DNA of 37,356 nt from JBHHYU01 sp046757725 (lineage in GTDB: Bacteria; Desulfobacterota; Binatia; UBA9968). The stretch is taken from positions 1-37,356 of the forward strand of contig JBHHYU010000018.1 in the NCBI GenBank assembly GCA_046757725.1. The letters are read 5' to 3'. The number at the start of each line of letters is the position of its first letter. The stretch's first letter is position 1. Below, one piece after another: positions 30,308 through 37,356 of this stretch. The notes under the pieces are model-generated. The model saw nothing but the letters and a program-made list of their open reading frames with translations, was not told the origin of the DNA and did not search any database. Made by a program: the position numbers and the translations under genes.

Positions 30308-30984
30308 TGGAATCCATATTGGCGCCAACACCTCTAAGGCTTCCGCCGCCTGACGTCATCAGGCAAACAGCCAATGAGATCCTTAGCCGTCCAGAGTACC
30401 GGCCGGAGAGTATTGCCTGGGATCTCACTCCGATTTTTCAATGGTTTCATGAGACTCTTAGAGAAATCTTCTCACCAATTACATCCGCTCTCGACGCCGC
30501 CTTTGAACTGTCGCCCCTGTTCGGGTGGTTCGTGATCGTTGCGCTCGGCGTGATTTTAGGTGGTGTGATAGCGCACCTCATCTATTCTATGAGAGTGGCC
30601 CTTGGGGGGGGTCGCCGCGAAGGGGCACCGTTGAGGTTGGAAGGGGAATTGGCGAACCTGCCGGAAACCTGGGAACAGGGAGCTGAGGAAGCGTTCTCTC
30701 GGAACGAGTACATTAAGGCGATTCGCTCTCTTTTCCGTGCCGGTCTCCTTCGGCTTGAATACGCGCAGCGGGTCAGGCTTGTGCGTGGTGCTACAAACCG
30801 TGAATACCTTGAGCACTTTCGTGACACACCGGTTTTCGAACCACTCCTTCTTTTTGTAGAGACGATTGATACCAAATGGTACGGGGACAGTACTTGCGGT
30901 TTGGCGGATTATCAACAGTGCGTGCAAGCACACGTCGCGATCCGTCGGATTGCTGAGGAGAAGCCGGATGCTCACCTCTCGTAA
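30307..30984 (+). CDS. DUF4129 domain membrane protein
   Basis: A 225-residue protein starting with GTG at 30307, overlapping the upstream stop codon by one base, with GGGAGGG upstream. It has an N-terminal soluble part with WDLTPIFQWFHETLREIF, one transmembrane helix at about 71-93 (LFGWFVIVALGVILGGVIAH) and a C-terminal DUF4129 domain. That domain is marked by EAFSRNEYIKAIRSLFRAGLLRL and the TNREYLEHF motif with DTKWYGD. DUF4129 proteins accompany MoxR ATPases and DUF58 proteins in many bacteria. The last 17 bases overlap the DUF4350 gene. Confidence 0.85.
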   Translation: MESILAPTPLRLPPPDVIRQTANEILSRPEYRPESIAWDLTPIFQWFHETLREIFSPITSALDAAFELSPLFGWFVIVALGVILGGVIAHLIYSMRVALGGGRREGAPLRLEGELANLPETWEQGAEEAFSRNEYIKAIRSLFRAGLLRLEYAQRVRLVRGATNREYLEHFRDTPVFEPLLLFVETIDTKWYGDSTCGLADYQQCVQAHVAIRRIAEEKPDAHLS

Positions 30985-32317
30985 CGTTATCATTAGCGTG
31001 TTTATCATTGTCCTTCTTTCAGTTCTCGGAATGATAATCCATCTGGTACAACCACCTGACAGCGGAGGGATGGGAGAGGATTCCTACGGGACCCGTGCCT
31101 ATGGCCAGCGGGCGCTATACGAACTACTCCAGGAACTGGCAATCCCAGTGGAACGGGGACTGGTTCCCCCAAGTGAAGTCGTCCACCGCGAGGTCACACT
31201 CCTCTTTTTAAAGCCAGATCCGAGGGTGATTCGTGCGGAACCGGAATATTTGCGCAGGGTAGGCCACTGGATTCAAACAGGGGGAAACGTTGTCATTGCC
31301 CCTGCTAAAGCGGTGCTCTCTAAAAAAAACTCGGGAACCTCACATCGTTCCAACCCAGTTTTTGAAACAAGCTTTGCATTGAAGGAACTGGGCCTATCCA
31401 AGGTTTCCCTTGAAATAATTCCTCAAGGAGGCCAAGACCCAGGGAGGGTAAGTCGAGGCGTGCACAAAAAACATTTTGCGAACGGAACCGAAAAAGAAAG
31501 ACTTTGGAGCTGGAGACTACCGCATAGGCGGTTGCCGGTAATGCGAACGATTTCGGTCGAGGCGGATGGTGATCTAGCCTACTTTGAAAACGGCGTTACC
31601 TCACTCCGGCTTCCTAGGGCGGAACTCCAGATTGTCAGCAGTGCCGCCATATCTGGAGCGTCAGGCCGGATCTTCCGGCGCACCCCAAAGGGCGCAGAAC
31701 ACACATTGCTGGCTCTTTATCATCTTGGGAAAGGCCAGGTGGTAGTCGTTAGTGACCCGGCTATTCTCACTAATCTCTCAATCGCCGAAGCGGACAATTC
31801 AGTGCTGGTGGCGCATCTGCTTGCCCGTTTTGGGCGGCCGGTTGTCTTTGATGAGTTCTATCATGGGCTTACAATTCGGGGGAATCCCTTTTGGTTGGCG
31901 ACGCGTTATCCTTACGGACTCTTCGTAGGGCTGCTGGTTATGGTTTCCGGACTATGGGCCTGGAGAAACGCGATTTACCTCGGTCCGCCACTGGGGGAAA
32001 GATTGACCCGACGAAGAACCTTGAGGGAATATGTAGAAGCTATGGCCAACGTCTTCCAACGGGCTGACTGCGGGGCCTTTGTCTTGAGGGAACTTCGCAA
32101 CGGTGCCCTCTGGGCGCTTGGGTGCTCGATGCACCTTAGCCCTAAGGAGGCGAATGTTGAAGCAGTTGCCCGCTCGATGTCCCGTAAAAGACCAGAGGAT
32201 GCGGCCCAGCTCCTGGGGGCGGTGGCAGAGATCGATGCGCTTCTGAAAGGCGGGCGCAGACGGCTGAAGGAACGAGCAGTCGTGCGTGCCGTAAAAAGGC
32301 TAACGCAATGTCTGTAG
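30968..32317 (+). CDS. DUF4350 domain membrane protein
   Basis: A 449-residue protein. ATG 30968 is supported by GAGGAG 6 bases upstream; the long ORF extension to 30866 overlaps DUF4129. It starts with a transmembrane helix at about 7-27 and then the exported DUF4350 domain, whose first signature is YGTRAYGQRALYELLQEL (about 40-57). The domain resembles the Rossmann-like GATase-related fold with a conserved GQVVVVSDPAILTN segment. A second transmembrane helix lies at about 317-337 (YGLFVGLLVMVSGLWAW), followed by a basic cytoplasmic C-terminal part (RLTRRRTLREYVEAM) that probably meets the MoxR ATPase. The last 10 bases overlap moxR. Confidence 0.85.
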   Translation: MLTSRNVIISVFIIVLLSVLGMIIHLVQPPDSGGMGEDSYGTRAYGQRALYELLQELAIPVERGLVPPSEVVHREVTLLFLKPDPRVIRAEPEYLRRVGHWIQTGGNVVIAPAKAVLSKKNSGTSHRSNPVFETSFALKELGLSKVSLEIIPQGGQDPGRVSRGVHKKHFANGTEKERLWSWRLPHRRLPVMRTISVEADGDLAYFENGVTSLRLPRAELQIVSSAAISGASGRIFRRTPKGAEHTLLALYHLGKGQVVVVSDPAILTNLSIAEADNSVLVAHLLARFGRPVVFDEFYHGLTIRGNPFWLATRYPYGLFVGLLVMVSGLWAWRNAIYLGPPLGERLTRRRTLREYVEAMANVFQRADCGAFVLRELRNGALWALGCSMHLSPKEANVEAVARSMSRKRPEDAAQLLGAVAEIDALLKGGRRRLKERAVVRAVKRLTQCL

Positions 32318-33255
32318 AAGAAACTTATTCGCAGCTCCGTAAAGAGATCGGGCGGGTCATTTTCGGCCAGGACACAACTATTGAGCTCGCTCTGGCGGCG
32401 TTGTTTAGCAGCGGTCACGTCCTGCTGGAAGGGGTTCCGGGAACCGCCAAAACCTTGCTGGTGAGAACCATAGCCGCTGCACTTCGCATGTCTTTCCGGC
32501 GGGTTCAGATGACACCTGATGTGCTTCCGGGTGATATCACCGGTACGAGTATTTATCGTGAGCCTACCCGGCAGTTCGAGTTCGCGCCGGGCCCGGCCTT
32601 TACAAATTTCCTGCTGGCCGATGAGATCAATCGGGCTTCGGCCAAAACCCAGTCCGCATTGCTGGAGGCTATGCAAGAGCTCACGGTTACCTCCGACGGC
32701 CTGGTTCATCGGCTACCTCAGCCTTTCATTGTCTTTGCCACACAGAACCCAATCGAGCACGAGGGCACCTATCCGCTTCCGCTGGCGCAGCTCGACCGAT
32801 TCATGTTCAAAATCTCCGTGGAGTACCCCGGGTCGCATGAAGAGGAGCGTATCCTCAGGGAGCACCACGCGACGGGAGCCACCTCAACCCCGGCTTCCCT
32901 TGGTGTGAAGGCTATCTTGGAACCTGAAACTGTCCTGGCGGTCCGCGAGACTATCCGCCAGACCTTCGTGCGCAATGACGTGATCGGCTATGTGCAGCGC
33001 CTTCTGCAGGCGACTCGTGATGAAGAGAACCTCGCAGTCGGGGCCAGTCCACGGGCAGGCCTTATGCTCCTGATAGCAGCAAAGAGCCTGGCCCGTTTTA
33101 CCGGACGCGATTTTGTCACTCCAGATGATGTCAAGGCTGCTTTCCATGCCACGATGCGCCACCGTGTCGTTCTCAGCGCGGCGGCCGAACTAGAGGGAAC
33201 TCCAGTGGACGATACTCTCAGCAACATTCTGGACTCCACTGAGGTTCCCCGGTGA
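32308..33255 (+). CDS. MoxR family AAA+ ATPase
   Basis: A 315-residue AAA+ ATPase. The Walker A is GVPGTAKT (42-49, with Lys48), the Walker B/DEINRA lies at 105-110, and the sensor-1 Asn is in FATQNPIEHEGTYPLPLAQLDRFMF. The C-terminal lid domain with ASPRAGLMLLIAAKSLA is typical. MoxR proteins act as chaperone-like ATPases working with a von-Willebrand-type DUF58 partner, encoded immediately downstream (4-base overlap). The ATG at 32308 overlaps DUF4350, so expression is coupled. The client of the system is unknown. Confidence 0.95.
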   Translation: MSVEETYSQLRKEIGRVIFGQDTTIELALAALFSSGHVLLEGVPGTAKTLLVRTIAAALRMSFRRVQMTPDVLPGDITGTSIYREPTRQFEFAPGPAFTNFLLADEINRASAKTQSALLEAMQELTVTSDGLVHRLPQPFIVFATQNPIEHEGTYPLPLAQLDRFMFKISVEYPGSHEEERILREHHATGATSTPASLGVKAILEPETVLAVRETIRQTFVRNDVIGYVQRLLQATRDEENLAVGASPRAGLMLLIAAKSLARFTGRDFVTPDDVKAAFHATMRHRVVLSAAAELEGTPVDDTLSNILDSTEVPR

Positions 33256-34574
33256 GGTTTCGCCCAGCTCCAACCATGCTTGGGTTAGGTGTCGGATGGG
33301 TTGGGGTGGGTGTTCTGTGTTTTTTCCTTAGGTCAGCGGCATGGTTATTACTGCCTTTGAGCGGGGTGGCGATCGGGCTTCTTGTCTTTGACTTTTACGA
33401 CCTTCGGCAAAAGTTGGGGAAAATTCGGGTGTGGCGCGAGATGCCGGGCTCGGCAAGACGGGATTCGCCCTTTTTCGTGATTTTGGGGATCGAGTCTTTC
33501 GGTACGCGGTACGCGAGGGGAAGTGTCCGTGATCTCCTCCCAAACGAGGCACATCCTAGCTTATGGTTGGAACGAGGTTATTTTCCTCCGGCAGGAAAGG
33601 TGCTTTTTAAGTACGAGGTCCGTATTCCCATCCGGGGGCGGCACCGCTTTGGGCCGGTTTGGCTCCGCCTTCAAGGGAGGTTTGGTATGTTGGAGGGACA
33701 GTGCAGCTATGATGTCTGTCGTGAAATAAAGGTTCTTCCTGATATCATTGTTTCCGGTGAAAAACTGGGCACGGAGGCACTTTCCGAGAAAGTTCTAGTG
33801 AACAAGGCCAGTAAAAACAGGCTTCGAGGCGAGGGAATGGAATTCGAGTCGGTCTCTGAATACAGGACGGGAGATGACCCGCGCCGCATCGATTGGCGTA
33901 CGAGTGCCCGCCGTCACCGACTTATGGTGCGCCGCTATCAGGTCGAGCAGCACCGTGACCTGATGATTCTACTTGATTGCGGGAGGCTGATGGGTACGGA
34001 CGCAGGTTGCGGAACCAAGCTGGACCGGGCCGTGGATGCTGCCTTGATGCTCAGTCGTGTTGTCTTGAAGGGGGGTGACCGTTGCGGTCTAGGTATTTTT
34101 GATGATCGCGTACTAGGCTATCTTCCACCACTCTCGGGCCACGGTGCGCTTCGCGCTATTTCCGAGAGCCTCCTTAACGTGGAATCGCGATGGTACGAGT
34201 CCAACTTCAACGTGATGTTTGCAGCGATTCACGCCCGACAGCAAAAACGATCCCTGGTCATAGTGCTCTCTGACTTAGTCGATCCCGACACGTCAGAACG
34301 GTTTCGAACGTCCTTAGCATCACTGGGTCGTAGACACGTGGTAGTTTTTGCAGCACTTCGGACACCATTTCTTCGGGAGACCCTGACGACACCGGTCGAT
34401 TCCATGCGAGACGTACATCGTAAGGCTGTTGTCATGCGGCTCTTACGTGAGCGCGAAAAGGCCTTGCACTTGTTGAACCGCGTAGGGGTTCGAGTTCTGG
34501 ATGTGGAACCGAAAGCACTGACCGTACCCTTGGTAAACCAGTATATCAGTCTTCGCGAGCGCAATCTGCCCTAA
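33252..34574 (+). CDS. DUF58 (VWA-like) protein
   Basis: A 440-residue protein. Two hydrophobic helices at about 8-26 and 29-47 anchor it in the membrane. The DUF58 signature SEYRTGDDPRRIDWRTSARR (about 202-221) is complete. The C-terminal region has a VWA-like domain whose metal-site start reads Asp242-Cys-Gly-Arg-Leu, without the Ser of the DxSxS motif, so metal binding in the classical way is doubtful. It starts with GTG inside a GTGA overlap with moxR. It is the last gene of the operon; the convergent SpoIIM gene ends only 16 bases away. Confidence 0.9.
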   Translation: MRFRPAPTMLGLGVGWVGVGVLCFFLRSAAWLLLPLSGVAIGLLVFDFYDLRQKLGKIRVWREMPGSARRDSPFFVILGIESFGTRYARGSVRDLLPNEAHPSLWLERGYFPPAGKVLFKYEVRIPIRGRHRFGPVWLRLQGRFGMLEGQCSYDVCREIKVLPDIIVSGEKLGTEALSEKVLVNKASKNRLRGEGMEFESVSEYRTGDDPRRIDWRTSARRHRLMVRRYQVEQHRDLMILLDCGRLMGTDAGCGTKLDRAVDAALMLSRVVLKGGDRCGLGIFDDRVLGYLPPLSGHGALRAISESLLNVESRWYESNFNVMFAAIHARQQKRSLVIVLSDLVDPDTSERFRTSLASLGRRHVVVFAALRTPFLRETLTTPVDSMRDVHRKAVVMRLLREREKALHLLNRVGVRVLDVEPKALTVPLVNQYISLRERNLP

Positions 34575-34590
34575 TGACAGTTTAGCAAAT

Positions 34591-35646
34591 CTACGGGGCA
34601 CCGAGATTGGGTTTTTTCCGGACCGCCGGGCTTATCACGAAATTCAGTGAACCAGTAGATTTTGGGCGTCCTGCAAGATGTTGACGCATGATGCCGCGTG
34701 TGAAGTAAAGCGTCCAGAACAGCAATGTCCCACCGGCAAAGATGAAACGTAGCCTGGTAGAGAGATGACTCTGGCGGAGGTAACTTTCAATAACCGCCGC
34801 TAATACAAACATCCCCGCTACGCCAAGCGATATCCGTCCCGCCTCCATGCCCACCCGGCGAAGACTATGCATGCGGGTCATAAGTCCCGGACTGATCACG
34901 GCTTGTCCTAGCCGTAAGCCCAAGCCCCCACAGAGGACAGTGGCCAAAATCTCCGTTACGCCGTGGGGCAGGATCCATGCCCAGTACTCAGTATAAATAT
35001 TGTGGGAATGATGGACGGCGGTAAAAGCACCCAGGACCATTCCATTATAGACTGTCAAAAGGATGGTTGGCAGGGCAGCCAGAATACCGGTTGCCATGGC
35101 CAGTAGCCCTACCTTTAGATTGTGGCTGAAGAGCACGGAGGCAAAGATAAACTTGGCACCTCCACCAAGGTTTTGCCCTTGCGTGAGGGCTTCCAACAGT
35201 TGAGTCCGCGTCGATCCCGGCAGTCGGGACTCCCCGCTGGGTAGAAGGGCGTAGGCGGCCGTGGGGTCGTGTGTAACAGCAAAATAGGCCAGGAAGCCGC
35301 CAAGCCCCATGAGAAGAGCAGCCGTAAGGTGGTACCGCCATGTCCTTGCAACCGCTCGAGCGAAGCCTTCGTGGATGAACCGCCAGGTGCTTTTGACCGG
35401 ACTGCTCTTGGGTGACAGGTAGATGACAGTGTGAGCCGCTGCAGTTAGGTGGTTCAGATAGGATACAAGGGAGGTGTCGCGTGTGCGAGCCGCCACTTGT
35501 GCCAATTGGACGGCGGTTCGGCGGTAGAGGCGGTCCAGACGATCGATTTCTTCCGGTCTTAGTCGCTTGAGGGAACGGCGGGCCCGGCTTACAAGCCCTT
35601 CGAGTTCTTTCCATTCCAACTTGTTTTTGCTAATAGAATCACGCAC
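34591..35646 (-). CDS. SpoIIM family (stage II sporulation protein M-like) membrane protein
   Basis: A 351-residue membrane protein. The N-terminal 90 residues are soluble, helical and Arg-rich (LEGLVSRARRSLKRLRPEEIDRLDRLYRR); several transmembrane helices follow. The SpoIIM-type core is LFSHNLKVGLLAMATGILAALPTILLTVYNGMVLG, followed by YTEYWAWILPHGVTEILATVL, which holds the conserved PHG-E. It starts with GTG at 35646; a weak AAGG lies upstream. Non-sporulating bacteria use SpoIIM-like proteins in membrane blocks with RDD, MoxR and DUF58. Here it is turned against the rest of the block, and the RDD gene is divergent from it by 32 bases. Confidence 0.88.
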   Translation of the reverse strand: MRDSISKNKLEWKELEGLVSRARRSLKRLRPEEIDRLDRLYRRTAVQLAQVAARTRDTSLVSYLNHLTAAAHTVIYLSPKSSPVKSTWRFIHEGFARAVARTWRYHLTAALLMGLGGFLAYFAVTHDPTAAYALLPSGESRLPGSTRTQLLEALTQGQNLGGGAKFIFASVLFSHNLKVGLLAMATGILAALPTILLTVYNGMVLGAFTAVHHSHNIYTEYWAWILPHGVTEILATVLCGGLGLRLGQAVISPGLMTRMHSLRRVGMEAGRISLGVAGMFVLAAVIESYLRQSHLSTRLRFIFAGGTLLFWTLYFTRGIMRQHLAGRPKSTGSLNFVISPAVRKKPNLGAP

Positions 35647-35678
35647 CTTAGATTCATTCCTTGTTCTGCGAGAAAAAA

Positions 35679-36491
35679 ATGGCTGAACACATCAATTTTG
35701 AGACCCCCGAAAACGTACAAGTCAGCTATCTAACGGCCGGCTTAGGAACACGATTTATCGCCTGGTTTATTGATCAGATCTTTGTCGGGTTGCTATTGTT
35801 TATCATTTTGATTTGTTTGCTGGTGACCGGGACGGGCATCGCAAGTGTCCTGGGTACTTTTGCGAGTTCCATTCAAAGAGCACAGTCGGGCCAGACCGAG
35901 GAGTTGATATACTATACCCTTGGAGTTTTTACGCTAGTCTTAGGCCTAGGCAATTTTTTTTACTATGGCCTGAGTGAATACTTGATGCAAGGCCAAACCT
36001 TCGGCAAACGGGTCGCCTCTATTCGTGTGGTAAAAATCGACGGGTTTTCACTGGATGTGGGAAGTGTTTTTATCCGAAATCTGTTCCGCGTTGCAGATCA
36101 CTTCCCTCCCCTTTGGGTGGTACCGTTAGTATCGGGAAAATCACAGCGCCTGGGTGATATGATCGCCGGTACCATCGTTGTGACGGACGAATCTCCCAGG
36201 ATGAGTAAGTTGCGTGAGGACCTCTTGAGCCGTTCTCCGGAGCACAGGGTCTTCCATTTCGATGGCGCCACCTTAGGACGCGCTTTGCCGAGCGATATCG
36301 AAGTCGTAGAGAAAATTATCGAGCGTAACGCAAGCTTGTCGGATCAAGAAAAGGAAGCTCTCTTAAAAAAAGTTTGTGAACCGTTGGTCAAGCGGCTCAG
36401 AGTTGAACCTCCGGACCCTGATCAGCGCATGTCTTTTTTGATTGACTTTTTGGCGGCTGAATTCCGAAGACAGCACCGGGAGCTTAACTAG
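35679..36491 (+). CDS. RDD family membrane protein
   Basis: A 270-residue protein; the ATG at 35679 (MAEHINF) is preferred over an upstream TTG. The RDD domain spans about 20-175: the first motif is AGLGTRFIAWFIDQIF, where Arg and Asp are the name-giving residues; the second is the SEYLMQGQTFGKRVASIRVV loop; the last is QRLGDMIAGTIVV. A cytoplasmic C-terminal tail of about 80 residues (DGATLGRALPSDIEVVEKIIERN onward) is extra to the bare domain. It is divergent from SpoIIM and completes the MoxR/DUF58/SpoIIM/RDD set. Confidence 0.88.
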   Translation: MAEHINFETPENVQVSYLTAGLGTRFIAWFIDQIFVGLLLFIILICLLVTGTGIASVLGTFASSIQRAQSGQTEELIYYTLGVFTLVLGLGNFFYYGLSEYLMQGQTFGKRVASIRVVKIDGFSLDVGSVFIRNLFRVADHFPPLWVVPLVSGKSQRLGDMIAGTIVVTDESPRMSKLREDLLSRSPEHRVFHFDGATLGRALPSDIEVVEKIIERNASLSDQEKEALLKKVCEPLVKRLRVEPPDPDQRMSFLIDFLAAEFRRQHRELN

Positions 36492-36640
36492 TCTAGCATT
36501 GCGATCACAGGCTTCTCCCCATTTTGCCCAGCGATCCAGCAACCGTAACAAAAAGGCAAACCGTTTGGTGTCGTCAGCCTGTTTTGTTAACAATGGAAGC
36601 ATGTTATCAACCTCTGAAGCCAGTTTTGGAGCCGTTTGTT

Positions 36641-37258
36641 GTGAAGCTACTTGTCGGGACCACTAATCCGGGTAAATTTTTGGAGGTCGAGGCAGCCCTC
36701 AAAGATCTTCCCATCAGGGTCGTTTCTCTCAGCACTCTCACCGATTGGCCGAAGGTAGTTGAGGACGGTGAGACTTTTGAGGCCAATGCATTTAAGAAAG
36801 CTCGTACTCTTGCCGATTTCTCTGGCTGTATGACATTGGCGGACGATTCGGGGTTAGAGGTGGATGCCCTCGGTGGGGCCCCAGGTGTTTTTTCAGCCCG
36901 TTACAGTGGACAGGAGGGAAGTGATGCTCGCAATAACGAGAAGCTGCTGGAGGCTTTAGTAGGTCTCCCGAAGGAGAAACGGGGCGCACGGTTTGTCTGT
37001 GTGCTGGTGTTGTGCAGCCCAGGATCGTCGGACAGAGAAGAGTGGGTTTTCCGTGGAACGTGTGAAGGATGGATCAGCCTTGCGCCTCGAGGGAAGCATG
37101 GGTTTGGCTATGATCCCATCTTTTTTTATCCCCCGTTCCAGTGTACCTTTGGACAGGTCGACCGTGCAACCAAAGGGCGCGTCAGCCATCGAGGCCAGGC
37201 TTTAAAAAAGCTCAGGCAAGCCCTGCCATTGGCCTTTTCGCTGAACACAAATCCTTGA
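36641..37258 (+). CDS. rdgB: XTP/dITP diphosphatase (non-canonical purine NTP pyrophosphatase)
   Basis: A 205-residue house-cleaning enzyme that hydrolyses XTP and ITP/dITP to the monophosphates. GTG at 36641 is preferred: it gives KLLVGTTNPGKFLE at the N terminus and the usual length, and GGAG at 36628-36631 lies 9 bases upstream; the ORF is open back to 36524 but that part is not conserved. Further motifs are TLADDSGLEVDALGGAPGVFSARYSG, the HGFGYDPIFF loop (with the catalytic Asp) and VSHRGQAL near the end. It is followed by a tRNA-Pro gene. Confidence 0.95.
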   Translation: MKLLVGTTNPGKFLEVEAALKDLPIRVVSLSTLTDWPKVVEDGETFEANAFKKARTLADFSGCMTLADDSGLEVDALGGAPGVFSARYSGQEGSDARNNEKLLEALVGLPKEKRGARFVCVLVLCSPGSSDREEWVFRGTCEGWISLAPRGKHGFGYDPIFFYPPFQCTFGQVDRATKGRVSHRGQALKKLRQALPLAFSLNTNP

Positions 37259-37282
37259 TTTCATACCCCGCATGTGTAAAAT
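37255..37282 (+). promoter_or_regulatory. Candidate promoter of tRNA-Pro
   Basis: -35 TTGATT (37255-37260, overlapping the rdgB stop codon), 16-base spacer, -10 TAAAAT (37277-37282, 5/6). Transcription would start near 37289, about 14 bases before the tRNA. Confidence 0.5.
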
Positions 37283-37302
37283 GATTTTGCTTGTTTATTT
37301 AA

Positions 37303-37356
37303 CGGGGCGTAGCGCAGCCTGGTAGCGCACCTGCCTTGGGAGCAGGGGGTCGGCCG
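37303..37356 (+). tRNA. tRNA-Pro (anticodon TGG), 3' end outside the window
   Basis: The 5' part of a tRNA gene: the acceptor strand begins CGGGGCG and the D arm is GCGCAGCCTGGTAGCGC. The anticodon stem CCTGC/GCAGG (37330-37334 and 37342-37346) encloses the loop CTTGGGA with anticodon TGG at 37337-37339. The first bases of the variable loop and TpsiC arm follow before the window ends. The Pro identity follows from anticodon TGG and is supported by the bacterial Pro-like CGGGG start. The T arm and 3' acceptor strand cannot be checked. Confidence 0.93.

Noticed and set aside
1..37356. CRISPR array, insertion sequence or prophage
   Set aside because: No regularly spaced repeats, transposase or integrase motifs, or phage structural genes were seen in any frame.

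Overview
This window comes from a Gram-negative bacterial chromosome of moderate GC content. The evidence is a C-terminal-Phe outer-membrane beta-barrel, a full set of complex I membrane subunits, groESL, and Shine-Dalgarno-led operons. I saw no insertion sequence, phage gene, integrase or CRISPR array. The gene mix (MmgE/PrpD, HdrBC-like proteins, amidohydrolase, DUF385-like protein, MoxR/DUF58/DUF4350 block) fits deep-branching uncultured lineages of the NC10/Rokubacteria/Nitrospirota/Deltaproteobacteria kind. That placement is only a guess from gene content.

Layout. Positions 1-1433 hold the tail of an unseen gene (possible), a BBP2-like porin and a strong terminator. Positions 1478-4959 hold a promoter and a four-gene operon: a free-standing lipoyl domain, a PuuE-like polysaccharide deacetylase, and the E1-alpha and E1-beta subunits of a 2-oxoacid/acetoin-type dehydrogenase, with no E2 acyltransferase and no E3. 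Convergent to it (7882-5052, minus) is an operon of HdrC-like, HdrB-like and MmgE/PrpD proteins. Both Hdr-like proteins have lost some of their iron-sulfur ligands. Positions 9350-8012 (minus) hold a Cys-less carboxymuconolactone-decarboxylase-like protein, a 35-codon small ORF with a strong ribosome binding site, and an LigI-like amidohydrolase. A glutathione S-transferase (minus) is divergent from groES-groEL (plus), and groEL ends in a perfect terminator.

Positions 12618-25070 are a tightly packed complex I operon in the order nuoA-C-D-E-F-G-H-J-K-L-M-N. nuoB and nuoI are missing and there is no room for them. These are exactly the subunits that carry clusters N6a, N6b and N2, the link between NuoG/NuoF and quinone. 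The encoded enzyme therefore cannot pass electrons to quinone unless both subunits come from another locus. NuoG is short.

Positions 25250-37356 hold a secreted NAGPA/DUF2233 protein (minus), an unknown secreted protein preceded by a perfect dyad, an EamA transporter, a DUF385-like protein (minus, apparently nearly leaderless) and a dienelactone-hydrolase-like enzyme. A membrane-linked block follows: multi-TM protein, DUF4129, DUF4350, MoxR ATPase, DUF58 (overlapping genes, one operon), then SpoIIM (minus) and RDD. The window ends with rdgB and the 5' part of a tRNA-Pro(TGG).

No intergenic stretch exceeds 300 bases. The longest gaps (9351-9603, 10240-10491, 12471-12711, 26102-26324) hold only the promoters, terminator and dyad listed, or nothing I could recognise.
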